Part shown: piece after piece, positions 27,853-35,388 of the stretch
How the letters are laid out: every line of letters starts with the position of its first letter
Position numbering within the stretch: the first letter of the stretch is position 1
Source of the DNA: Burkholderiaceae bacterium
Lineage (GTDB): Bacteria; Pseudomonadota; Gammaproteobacteria; Burkholderiales; Burkholderiaceae_E
Reading direction: 5' to 3'
Assembly: GCA_023954015.1 (NCBI GenBank)
Contig: JAMLIS010000010.1
Span: 62,001 to 126,000 of the forward strand
Length of the DNA stretch: 64,000 bases
Position numbers and translations under genes: made by a program
Notes under the pieces: generated by a model
Database searches by the model: none
Seen by the model: the letters and a program-made list of their open reading frames with translations, nothing else
Told to the model about the DNA's origin: nothing

Positions 27853-28905
27853 GTGCGCACCTCCGCGATCGGCGACGTCGTCTTCGCCTCGCCGCTTGCG
27901 GCGGCGCTGCGCCGCACCCGGCCCGATGCCTGGATCGCCTGGGTGGTCGAGCCCGGAATCGATGCGCTCGTCCGAGCCGATCCGGCGATCGACGAATGCA
28001 TCGTCTGGCCGAAGACACAGTGGAGCGCATTGCTTCGCTCGGGCCGCTGGCTTGCGCTCGCGCGCGAGATCCGGCGTTTTCGCGCCGTCCTGCGCGAGCG
28101 CCGTTTCGATCTTGCGCTCGACCTGCACGGGCTCTTCAAGAGCGCCTTCCTCGCATGGCTGAGCGGCGCGCCGCGTCGCGTCGGTCTGGGCGCGCGCGAA
28201 GGCAGCTCGCGCCTGGTCACGGAGGTAGTGCCGCGCGGTGGCGATCGCGCCCGGATATCGTCCGAGTACCTGTATCTGGCGCGGCACCTGCAACTGGACA
28301 CGGGCGACTTCCTGCCGAGGCTGCGTGTCGCGCCGCAAGTGGAGGCTTCGGCTCGCGCGATGCTGGCCGGCAACGACCTGGTTCCCGGTGGCTATGCGGT
28401 CTTCGCCGCCTTCACCACTCGCTCGCAGAAGCACTGGTTCGACGACGCGTGGCGCGATCTGTCGAAGCGGCTGCATGCGCAGACGGGCCTCGTGCCGCTG
28501 CTGCTCGGCGGCGCCGCCGACCGAGCGGCCGCTGCCGCGCTCGTGCGCGATGCGCCCGAGATCGTGAACCTCGTCGGGCGCACCGATCTCGCACAAGCCG
28601 CGGCGCTCGTGCGCGACGCCGCGGCCGTCGTCGGCGTCGACACAGGGCTGACGCACATGGGGATCGCGTTCGCCGTGCCGACCGTCGCGCTGTTCGGCTC
28701 GACCTGCCCGTACACGATCACCGGGCGCGAGAATGCGCACGTGGTGTGGCGAGGCCTGCCGTGCTCGCCGTGCCATCGTGCGCCCACCTGCGGCGGGCGC
28801 TTCGACTGCATGCGCGAGATCACCGCCGAGCGCGTCGCGAGCGAGCTCGCGCTGGTGCTCGCTTGCGCGCCCGCGGAGGAGCGCAATCGGGAGACGGTGC
28901 GATGA
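27853..28905 (+). CDS. LPS heptosyltransferase-like GT9 protein
   Basis: This GT-B enzyme of family 9 transfers ADP-heptose or a similar sugar to the lipid A-core. Motifs include RTSAIGDVVFASPLAAALR, GVDTGLTHMGIAFAVPTVAL and the Cys-rich SPCHRAPTCGGRFDCM. The only standard start is the GTG at 27853, but the conserved strand RILIV is encoded in frame just upstream. Translation may therefore begin at a CTG near 27832, which has a G6 run 5 bases before it. The stop overlaps the first repeat of the coupled minicistron array. Confidence 0.88.
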   Translation: MRTSAIGDVVFASPLAAALRRTRPDAWIAWVVEPGIDALVRADPAIDECIVWPKTQWSALLRSGRWLALAREIRRFRAVLRERRFDLALDLHGLFKSAFLAWLSGAPRRVGLGAREGSSRLVTEVVPRGGDRARISSEYLYLARHLQLDTGDFLPRLRVAPQVEASARAMLAGNDLVPGGYAVFAAFTTRSQKHWFDDAWRDLSKRLHAQTGLVPLLLGGAADRAAAAALVRDAPEIVNLVGRTDLAQAAALVRDAAAVVGVDTGLTHMGIAFAVPTVALFGSTCPYTITGRENAHVVWRGLPCSPCHRAPTCGGRFDCMREITAERVASELALVLACAPAEERNRETVR

Positions 28906-29034
28906 CGAAGACGCAATGACGAAGACGCAATGACGAAGACGCAATGACGAAGACGCGATGACGAAGACGCGATGACGAAGACGCGATGACGAAGACGCAA
29001 TGACGGAGACGCAATGACGAAGACGCCGCAATGA
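28902..29034 (+). repeat. Nine 14-bp tandem repeats forming a chain of coupled minicistrons
   Basis: The unit ATGACGAAGACGCR is repeated with ATGs at 28902, 28916, 28930, 28944, 28958, 28972, 28986, 29000 and 29014. Read from each ATG there are five codons (MTKTQ or MTKTR; MTETQ in unit 8) and then a TGA that overlaps the next ATG as ATGA. The last unit has three extra bases (MTKTPQ) and its TGA overlaps the GT4 start at 29031. The heptosyltransferase stop overlaps the first ATG in the same way. No ribosome site lies inside the array. Confidence 0.95.
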
Positions 29035-30161
29035 CTCCGGTGCCGATGCAGCTGCCCGCGAAGGTGCTGCACGTCGAGGGCGGGCGTCATTACTACGGCG
29101 GGGCGCGCCAGGTCGTCTACCTGCTCGAAGGTCTTTCTCGTCGCGGCATCGAGAACGTCCTCGTCTGTCCGCCGGGCGCCGCAGTCGCCGGGCACGCAGC
29201 GCCCTTCGCACGCGTCCTGCCGACGCCGTTGCGCGGCGATCTCGACATCGGATTCGTCGCCCGGTTGCGGGCCCACATCCGCGCCGAGCGTCCCGATCTC
29301 GTGCACCTGCACAGCCGGCGCGGCGTCGACGTCTGGGGCGGACTGGCGGCGCGCCTGTGCAGCATTCCCTGCGTGCTTTCCCGCAGGGTCGACAACCGCG
29401 AGCGCGCCTGGGCAGCCGCCCTGAAGTACCGTCTGTTCGATCGCGTGATCGCGATCTCCGAGGGCATCCGCGACGTGCTGCTCGACGAAGGCGTGTCGCC
29501 GCAGCGCGTGCGCTGCGTGCGCAGCGCGCTCGACGCACGCCCGTGGCTGCAGCCGGTCGATCGCGCCGCGTTCCTGCGTGAATTCGCGCTCGACGACGAC
29601 ACGGTCGCCATCGGCGTGGTCGCGCAGATGATCCGGCGCAAGGGGCATCGCCATCTCTTCGAGGCGCTGAAGCTGCTGCTACCGAAGCGTCCGCAACTGC
29701 ACGTGCTGCTGTTCGGGCAGGGACCGCTGCGCGCTGAACTCGAGGCGCGCGCAGCACGCGACGGGCTCGCTTCGAACGTCCGTTTCGTCGGCTTTCGCGA
29801 CGACCTGACGCAGTGGATGGGCGCACTCGACGTCCTCGCCCATCCGGCAGATCGCGAAGGACTCGGCATCGCGCTGCTGCAGGCGCAGGCCGCCGGCGTT
29901 CCGGTCGTTGCCACCCGCGCAGGCGGCATGCCGGAAGTGGTGGACGACGGCGTCACCGGCTTGCTCGTCGAGCCGGGCGACGTGCTGGCGTTGGCCGATG
30001 CGCTGCGCCGTCTCGTCGACGATCCGGCGCTGCGCGAGCAGATGGGCGCCGCAGCGCGCGCGCGCGTGCTCGGACGCTTCTCGGTCGACGCGATGGTCGA
30101 CGGTAACCTGGCGGTGTATCGCGAGACGCTGCAGGAACGCGCGATGCGAAGCGGATCGTAG
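29031..30161 (+). CDS. Glycosyltransferase family 4 protein
   Basis: This 376-residue GT-B retaining glycosyltransferase has an N-terminal acceptor domain starting KVLHVEGGRHYYGGARQVVYL, and a C-terminal nucleotide-sugar domain with AIGVVAQMIRRKGH and HPADREGLGIALLQAQAAGVP containing the catalytic Glu. Similar proteins build LPS core or O-antigen. The ATG overlaps the stop of the last minicistron and has no ribosome site of its own, so expression probably depends on translation coming through the repeat array. It is the last recognisable gene of the glycan cluster. Confidence 0.88.
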   Translation: MTPVPMQLPAKVLHVEGGRHYYGGARQVVYLLEGLSRRGIENVLVCPPGAAVAGHAAPFARVLPTPLRGDLDIGFVARLRAHIRAERPDLVHLHSRRGVDVWGGLAARLCSIPCVLSRRVDNRERAWAAALKYRLFDRVIAISEGIRDVLLDEGVSPQRVRCVRSALDARPWLQPVDRAAFLREFALDDDTVAIGVVAQMIRRKGHRHLFEALKLLLPKRPQLHVLLFGQGPLRAELEARAARDGLASNVRFVGFRDDLTQWMGALDVLAHPADREGLGIALLQAQAAGVPVVATRAGGMPEVVDDGVTGLLVEPGDVLALADALRRLVDDPALREQMGAAARARVLGRFSVDAMVDGNLAVYRETLQERAMRSGS

Positions 30162-30682
30162 TACGCCGACCAGGCGCTGCCGGGCCGACGCGCCATGGCA
30201 CCCAAACGCTGCGAAACGCGGCATCCGCAAACGGACAACAAACTCCATGTCGGGAAATGCTGCGTTTCGCAGCATTTCGAGCATGCGGGAGTGCGCATTT
30301 GCTTCGCACTTGGTGCCGGCGCGCAATTCGAGGACGGCATCGTCACCGGCTTGGTCCTTGCGTTCGAGGCAGTGTCGACCGCATGCATGCAGCGGCAAAT
30401 CAAGGCCTTCCGTTGCGCGCTTGCGGGTGCGAAGAGGTGGCTTCGCTTGCCTGAAGGGGCGATCCGGTTCGAGCGATCCGGTTGGGACGACGGGATCGGC
30501 TGCAGTGTAAATCGCTGCGACGCCGGGTTGTCCCCGGCGGCGGGCGGGCGTCGCCTGCGACGAACGCACGACCGCCGCGGGGGGCAACCCGTGCTGGACG
30601 TCAGAAGCGCTGCCGAAGCTGGCGCATGGTGCCATCCCGTGGTACTACCGGCTCCTGAGAAACAAATTCACGGCCGAGGCAT
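30162..30682. other. Noncoding region between the glycan cluster and the IS island
   Basis: I see no conserved gene here. It holds a perfect hairpin GAAATGCTGCG-TTT-CGCAGCATTTC (30254-30278), which may stop transcription of the GT operon although no T-run follows. It also holds a REP-like palindrome at 30525-30590 and the end of the IS110 element. Open frames on both strands show no family resemblance. Confidence 0.6.
30525..30590. repeat. REP-like imperfect palindrome, copy 1
   Basis: The arms GGGTTGTCCCCGGCGG and CCGCCGCGGGGGGCAACCC enclose an inner hairpin around GTCGCCTGCGAC. The reverse complement of this 66-bp element matches the palindrome at 33694-33751, with paired changes in the stem. 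The two copies flank the IS110/IS256 island in opposite orientation. Confidence 0.7.
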
Positions 30683-32008
30683 TTATGCAGTTGCGGCCGT
30701 GGGCGTAACCGCGAAGCCGAGTTCTGCGGCGCGGCGTCGCAGAGCGGCGATGGAGCGCTGGCGCTGCTGCTCTTCGTAGTTCTGCTGACCCTGATCGACG
30801 TAGGCCTCGCCGCGGGTGAGCATGAAGTAGATCATGCGAGCCAGTTTGTGGGCGACGGCCGTGTTGGCGCGAGGCTTGTCCATGCGGGCGCACATGCGCC
30901 GGTAGAACGCGCCGAGCGCCGAGCCGTTGCGCGACAGGCTCATGGCGGCGAGCTTGAGGGCTTGGCGAACCCGGTTGGTCGAGCGTCGCGTACGTGCCGA
31001 CAGGATCTTGCCGCCGCTGACCTTGGTGCCGGGGCACAGGCCCAGCCAGGAGCAGAAGTGTTTGACGCTGGCGAAGCGACCAAGATCGGGGCCGATCTCC
31101 GATAGCACGGTGAGCACCGATGTGACTGCGATCCCGTTGATGCGGGTGAGATCGGCGCCAGCCCACCGGGCCAGCGCGGTGCGTAGATCGAATCCGGGCG
31201 TGTTCTTTCCCGCACGCTTTGCCGGTCCAGCGAGCGTGACTTCATGGCACCCCAGCGGGGCCAGCAGCGCTTCGATCTTGGCGTCGCATTCGACGATGCG
31301 CTGCGCCAGGCTGTCGTACATCGCCAGCGCCTGCGTCAGCACAAACACGTGCTCGTCGCGCCAGTTGCCCGTCAGAGCCCGCACGATGTCATGCTCGCTG
31401 GCCTTGACCCGGCCGTGGCGATGCCGTGCCAAGACCGCGGGGTCGCGCTGCCCGGCCACGATGTCGCGGATGATGGCCTGGCCCGTCATCCCCATTACAT
31501 CGGTCAGGACTTCGCCGAGTTGGATATTCATCTGCACCAGCGCCTTTTGCATACGAAGCACCCACGAGGCTTGCTCGGCAAGCAGCACTTCGCGCTGACG
31601 CACGACGGCACGCACCACGCACACCTCTTTGCCCGGCCGGAACGCCGCGCGCAGCAACCCCAGGCTCATCAGCTTTTGCAGCCACTGGCAGTCCTGCACG
31701 TCGCTCTTGCGCCCCGGCACATACTTCATCTGTCGGGCGTCGACCAGCCACACCTTCAGACCACGGCTCTCCAGGACCTCGTACACCGGGATCCAGTACA
31801 CGCCAGTGGATTCCAGCGCCACCGTGTCGACGCCGCACGCCAGCAGCCAGTCGGCCAGGGCGTTCAGATCGTCGGTCATCGCGCCGAACTCTCGCACCGG
31901 CTCGCTCGCCGAATACCGCGGCACGGCTACCCAATGACTCGACGCGCCCACATCGATACCCGCCGCATTGGGGAATACGACTTCTTCGTCTTGCTTGCGC
32001 ATTGCCAT
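30683..32008 (-). CDS. IS110-family transposase
   Basis: This 441-residue recombinase has an N-terminal RuvC-like DEDD domain (AGIDVGASSHWVAV; LESTGVYW; GRKSDVQDCQWLQ) and a C-terminal transposase-20 domain with the serine region (TRINGIAVTSVLTVLSEIG; SWLGLCPGTKVSGGK). The ATG at 32008 has TTGGAG 8 bases upstream; the frame is open further up but without homology. IS110 elements lack inverted repeats and, in the IS110 group, encode a guide (bridge) RNA in the noncoding end upstream of the gene. The gene appears intact. Confidence 0.95.
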   Translation of the reverse strand: MAMRKQDEEVVFPNAAGIDVGASSHWVAVPRYSASEPVREFGAMTDDLNALADWLLACGVDTVALESTGVYWIPVYEVLESRGLKVWLVDARQMKYVPGRKSDVQDCQWLQKLMSLGLLRAAFRPGKEVCVVRAVVRQREVLLAEQASWVLRMQKALVQMNIQLGEVLTDVMGMTGQAIIRDIVAGQRDPAVLARHRHGRVKASEHDIVRALTGNWRDEHVFVLTQALAMYDSLAQRIVECDAKIEALLAPLGCHEVTLAGPAKRAGKNTPGFDLRTALARWAGADLTRINGIAVTSVLTVLSEIGPDLGRFASVKHFCSWLGLCPGTKVSGGKILSARTRRSTNRVRQALKLAAMSLSRNGSALGAFYRRMCARMDKPRANTAVAHKLARMIYFMLTRGEAYVDQGQQNYEEQQRQRSIAALRRRAAELGFAVTPTAATA

Positions 32009-32283
32009 CGTCTGCTCCAAGATCGTCAGTGAACGGCAGCGCCATGGGAAACGTCCCAATCGACTCGATCTCCTGAACGGGATGCGCATCGCTGCGCTCA
32101 CCACTGTCGCCGACGATTCCCGGACCATGCTCTCAAGCGGGCTCGCTACCGCTCGCACCAATGCTGGGTCGGTCATATCGGCGCTGCCGCTCACTTTGTA
32201 CCGCGTCGATGTTTCTCTGCCTACGCCGGGTCCGGCCGCGGGCCTGGAATGCTCTCAAGAAACAGAATTGACGGCAGCCGTGC
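32009..32283 (-). ncRNA. IS110 noncoding end, candidate bridge-RNA region
   Basis: This 275-base stretch lies between the transposase start and the stub of a second IS110 gene and contains no recognisable protein gene. In IS110-group elements the region 5' of the transposase is transcribed as a structured guide RNA with target- and donor-binding loops. I assign it by position only; I did not fold it or identify the loops. Confidence 0.35.
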
Positions 32284-32369
32284 TCATGCGGGCGCCCCCA
32301 ACGGGTTGACCTGATAGCCGAGCGCGGCAGCGCGCCGTTTCAGGGCGGCGATGCTGCGCTGGGAGCCTA
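32284..32369 (-). pseudogene. C-terminal remnant of a second IS110-family transposase
   Basis: The last 28 or so codons (GSQRSIAALKRRAAALGYQV ending NPLGAPA) are clearly related to the end of the intact IS110 transposase (RQRSIAALRRRAAELGFAV). Homology stops at 32370, where the inverted repeat of the IS256-family element begins, so that element has cut or inserted into this gene. I found no matching N-terminal part on the far side of the IS256 element. Confidence 0.8.
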
Positions 32370-32391
32370 TCCGGAACTTTGTGTGCGAGGC
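32370..32391 (+). repeat. IS256-family left inverted repeat
   Basis: TCCGGAACTTTGTGTGCGAG, followed by GC, matches the right repeat at 33760-33781 at most positions, including the terminal TCCGGA and the inner GAGGC. Confidence 0.8.
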
Positions 32392-32415
32392 ATACGATGA
32401 CGACCAGGAGCATCT

Positions 32416-33681
32416 ATGCCAAGCAGAAAGACGACGAAAGCGGCGCTGGCCGCAGCGGAGCGAATGCCGCATGTCCCCAAGGAGCTGATTGATCAGTTCG
32501 TCACCGGTCCGATGACGGCCCAAGCGGTGCAGGACATCTCGATGGCGTTCAAGAAGGCGCTGATCGAGCGGGCTCTGGGAGCCGAGCTCTCGCATCACCT
32601 CGGCTACCCGCCGGGGACGGACAAGCCCGAGGACGCCAGCAACCATCGCAACGGGGCCAGCGGCAAGACGGTGCTCACCGAAGACGGTCCGGTTCGGATC
32701 GAGGTACCGCGTGACCGCGAGAGCAGCTTCGAGCCGCTGCTGATCCCCAAGCACGAACGGCGCTTCACCGGCTTCGACGACAAGATCATCGCGATGTACG
32801 CGCGCGGCATGACGGTGCGTGAGATCCGGGGCTTCCTCGCCGAGCAGTACGGCACGGAGGTCAGCCCCGAGTTCATCAACTCGGTCACCGATGCGGTGAT
32901 GGCCGAGGTGACGGCCTGGCAGAGCCGCCCGCTCGAGTCGATGTACCCGGTGGTGTTCTTCGATGCACTGCGCGTAAAGATCCGCGAGGACGCGGTAGTG
33001 CGCAACAAGGCGATCTACTTGGCGCTCGGTGTCTTGCCCGATGGCACGCGCGAGATTCTGGGCTTGTGGATCGAGAACACCGAGGGTGCGAAGTTCTGGC
33101 TGAAGGTCTTCAACGACCTGAAGACGCGCGGGGTGGACGACATCCTGATCGCCGTCACGGACGGCCTGAAGGGCATCGGTGAGGCGCTCGAGGTAGTGTT
33201 CCCGGCCACGACGCTGCAGACGTGCATCGTGCACCTGATCCGCAACAGCCTGGACTATGCGAGCTGGAAGGACCGCAAGCTGCTGGCGGCGGCCCTGCGT
33301 CCGATCTACTCGGCGACGAGCGCCAAGACGGCGCAAGAGGCTCTGGACGCCTTCGAGCGCGGCGAATGGGGTCGCAAGTACCCGACGGTGGTCGCCGCGT
33401 GGCGTCGCGCCTGGGATCGCGTGATTCCGTTCTTTGCGTTCCCGCCGGCGGTGCGCCGCGTCATCTACACGACGAACGCGATCGAGAGCGTGCATGCGCG
33501 GCTGCGCAAGATCATCAAGACGCGCGGGCACTTCCCCAGCGACGATGCAGCCAGCAAGCTGATCTGGCTGGCGTTGCGCAACATCACCGCCGACTGGGGA
33601 CGAGCGGCGAAGGAATGGCGCGGGGCGATGAACCAGTTCGCAATCGCCTACGGTGATAGATTCACGAGACCCGCCGCATGA
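32416..33681 (+). CDS. IS256-family (Mutator-type) transposase
   Basis: This 421-residue DDE transposase has catalytic residues in VVFFDALRV (Asp), AVTDGLKG (Asp) and TTNAIESVHARLRK (Glu), and the family C-x2-H motif in TCIVHLIRN. The N-terminal part MTVREIRGFLAEQYG is a DNA-binding helix-turn-helix region. Full length and uninterrupted, so the element may be active. The start lies about 25 bases inside the left inverted repeat. Confidence 0.96.
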   Translation: MPSRKTTKAALAAAERMPHVPKELIDQFVTGPMTAQAVQDISMAFKKALIERALGAELSHHLGYPPGTDKPEDASNHRNGASGKTVLTEDGPVRIEVPRDRESSFEPLLIPKHERRFTGFDDKIIAMYARGMTVREIRGFLAEQYGTEVSPEFINSVTDAVMAEVTAWQSRPLESMYPVVFFDALRVKIREDAVVRNKAIYLALGVLPDGTREILGLWIENTEGAKFWLKVFNDLKTRGVDDILIAVTDGLKGIGEALEVVFPATTLQTCIVHLIRNSLDYASWKDRKLLAAALRPIYSATSAKTAQEALDAFERGEWGRKYPTVVAAWRRAWDRVIPFFAFPPAVRRVIYTTNAIESVHARLRKIIKTRGHFPSDDAASKLIWLALRNITADWGRAAKEWRGAMNQFAIAYGDRFTRPAA

Positions 33682-33693
33682 GCGTGGCGCCGC

Positions 33694-33751
33694 GAGTTGC
33701 CCACCGCGGCGGTCGTTCGTCGCAAGCGACGCGCGCCGCCGTGGACAACTC
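33694..33751. repeat. REP-like imperfect palindrome, copy 2
   Basis: The arms GAGTTGCCCACCGCGGCGG and CCGCCGTGGACAACTC enclose the inner hairpin GTCGCAAGCGAC. It lies between the transposase stop and the right inverted repeat and is the inverted counterpart of the element at 30525-30590. Confidence 0.7.
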
Positions 33752-33759
33752 CCACGAGA

Positions 33760-33781
33760 GCCTCACACACAGAAATCCGGA
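33760..33781 (-). repeat. IS256-family right inverted repeat
   Basis: GCCTCACACACAGAAATCCG, followed by GA, is the inverted counterpart of the left repeat. Confidence 0.8.
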
Positions 33782-33843
33782 CACCCCCAAGGCAAGAGCA
33801 TCAACCTGATAGCGCGCCGGAGAGAGTGGCTGCGTGAGTTGTC

Positions 33844-33943
33844 GTCCAACACGTCGCTGCAACGGACAGCTCTGACCCGGCTGCCCCGCGCGCTGCCGCA
33901 CGCGGCCGGCCGGGTCAGCTGTCGCTGCGCTTCGACGTTCGAG
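33844..33943. repeat. attC-like imperfect palindrome
   Basis: The site begins GTCCAAC, which fits the integron RYYYAAC box, and ends GTTCGAG, a 5-of-7 partner of it. Inside, ACAGCTCTGACCCGGC (33866-33881) pairs with GCCGGGTCAGCTGT (33909-33922) with a two-base bulge, resembling the extrahelical bases of attC sites. The size of 100 bp is within the attC range. No integrase gene or cassette array is present, and the second box deviates, so this is tentative. Confidence 0.35.
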
Positions 33944-34063
33944 CTGGCCGCCCGGGTCGATGTCGACGATTTCGGGCGCCCGTACCGGCCGATCGTTTCC
34001 GGCAACGCTTCAGCGCAGAAGTGGGCCTGCAGCGTGGGCGCCGTTCGCGCACTCGCAGAAACG

Positions 34064-34153
34064 CCCGTTTTTCGGCAGTTTCGCGCCACGCAACGAGTCG
34101 GCGACCGCGAACCCCCCGTTTTTCGGGAGTTCTGGGTTACGCAACGAATCGGC
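34064..34153 (+). repeat. Dispersed repeat, copies B1 and B2
   Basis: Two 39-bp units follow each other: each starts CCCGTTTTTCGGSAGTT and ends ACGCAACGARTCGGC, at 34064-34102 and 34115-34153. The same two modules occur before dinB at 6207-6270. The GTTTTTC core with flanking CCCG/CGGG can form a small hairpin. Confidence 0.65.
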
Positions 34154-34250
34154 GCACTTCGCGGCCGTCGACGAGCGGGGTCCCGACGTCGAACCAGGTC
34201 GACGCCTCAGCTTGCCGACCGTCAAGGCGGAGGAATCCGCCGACAAGACA

Positions 34251-34388
34251 GACGGAGCGCTTCCGCCTCCCGGAGGCCGCGACGGCATGGTGCGCAGACG
34301 GAGCGCTTCCGCCTCCCGGAGGCCGCGACGGCATGGTGCGCAGACGGAGCGCTTCCGCCTCCCGGAGGCCGCGACGGGAATGGTGCGC
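34251..34388 (+). repeat. 46-bp tandem repeat, three copies
   Basis: Units start GACGGAGCGCTTCCGCCTCC at 34251, 34297 and 34343, period 46. The first two copies are identical and the third diverges near its end (GACGGGAATGG). Each contains the palindrome GCCTCCCGGAGGC. No spacer variation is present, so it is not a CRISPR array. Confidence 0.9.
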
Positions 34389-34488
34389 GCTGGCCGCGTC
34401 TGCCCGGGGGTGATCGGCGAGCTTTCGGAGCAGCGTCCGCCAGGCTTTCGCGCGAGGCTGACCGGCCCGGCCCTCGCAGGCGTCTGTC

Positions 34489-35388
34489 TCAGCGCGCGTG
34501 GTGCCGGCCTTCGTCGTCCACGCTGACGCGCTCCTGCGCGACGAGTTCGTCGAGGTGCTGCGCGATCGTTCGGCGCTCGGCGTCGAGTACCCAGACCTCG
34601 TCGTAGTCCGCGGGGTAGAGCAGTCGCGCCTGCGCGAGCTCCTCGACGGTGCGCGGCTGCTCTCGCAGCATTCCGAGCATCCGCTCGCTGCGCTCGTCGA
34701 TCTTCGCGGCGTACGCATGCAGCGCGTCGAGGAACGCCTTGCGATCGGTGTAGACGCCGCGATGATGCGAGGTAATCCACACTTTCGCATCCAGCTCGGG
34801 AAGGCGGCCCAGGCTGCGCCGGAATGCGCCGAGGTCGGAGCTGGCGTCGCCGTAGTACGGGCCGAAGCCGCTCAGGTCGATGTCGCCAATGAAGGCGACG
34901 GCCTCCGGTTCGACGACGAGCACGCAGTGCCCGGCAGTGTGTCCCGGCATGTGCACGGCGCGCACGCGCACGTCGCCCAGTTCCCAGACCTCGCCGTCGC
35001 GGTAGGCGATCGCGTCCGGGCGGGGGGCGTAGCGGAACTCGCGGGCGATCTTCGCGTACATCGCGTCCTTCGTCGACCCGGACAGTCCATAGTGCGCGGC
35101 CAGTCCGTCCCAGCTGCGCGCCGCCTCGACGTCGCGTTCGTGCGCGAACACCTTCGCGCGCGGCAGTCGCTGCAGTCCCGCCATGTGATCCTCGTGCACG
35201 TGACCGAGCACGACGAGGTCGGCCGATTCCAGCTCCTCGCCGATCCGGTTGGCGACGAGCGGCGTATCGAAGGCGGCGATCGCATCGCTGCCGTGCACGA
35301 GCACCTGGTTGCCGTCGGGGTACTTGCCGTTCTTCTCGCCGAAGTGGACGCGAACCCGTCCGAAGTCCGCGCGCGTCGCGACGCTCAT
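34489..35388 (-). CDS. MBL-fold metallo-hydrolase
   Basis: This 299-residue metallo-beta-lactamase-fold protein has the zinc motif GHVHEDHMAG, then HMPGHTAGHCV, GDIDLSG and a later SHHRG. A C-terminal winged-helix-like region (RTVEELAQARLLYPADYDEV) resembles the LACTB2-like group. The substrate is unknown. The ATG at 35388 overlaps the ornithine cyclodeaminase stop by four bases, so it is the third gene of a coupled EamA-OCD-MBL operon. Confidence 0.85.
   Translation of the reverse strand: MSVATRADFGRVRVHFGEKNGKYPDGNQVLVHGSDAIAAFDTPLVANRIGEELESADLVVLGHVHEDHMAGLQRLPRAKVFAHERDVEAARSWDGLAAHYGLSGSTKDAMYAKIAREFRYAPRPDAIAYRDGEVWELGDVRVRAVHMPGHTAGHCVLVVEPEAVAFIGDIDLSGFGPYYGDASSDLGAFRRSLGRLPELDAKVWITSHHRGVYTDRKAFLDALHAYAAKIDERSERMLGMLREQPRTVEELAQARLLYPADYDEVWVLDAERRTIAQHLDELVAQERVSVDDEGRHHAR

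Larger units (their letters stand above)
32368..33783 (+). mobile_element. IS256-family insertion sequence
   Basis: The element is about 1.4 kb and is bounded by imperfect inverted repeats, with a single transposase gene between them. The left end begins TATCCGGAACTTTGTGTGCG and the right end, read inward, begins TGTCCGGATTTCTGTGTGTG. No clear 8-9-bp target duplication is visible at the edges. That fits an insertion followed by deletion, or recombination with the neighbouring IS110 remnant. Exact ends could shift by a few bases. Confidence 0.85.
33784..34488. other. Gene-free stretch with repeats, right of the IS256 element
   Basis: About 700 bases without a convincing gene. It contains an attC-like palindrome, two copies of a dispersed 39-bp repeat and a three-copy 46-bp tandem repeat, each listed separately. 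Frames across the tandem repeat are open only because of its composition. Confidence 0.6.

Noticed and set aside
28902..29034. CRISPR array or direct-repeat SSR contingency locus
   Set aside because: There are no spacers, and because each unit has its own start and stop, copy change cannot switch the downstream frame on and off.
30195..30779. Open frame of about 190 codons before the IS110 element
   Set aside because: It runs through a hairpin, a REP-like palindrome and the antisense end of the transposase gene, and shows no family resemblance.
34251..34388. Short CRISPR array
   Set aside because: The 46-bp units are contiguous with no unique spacers and no cas genes are near.
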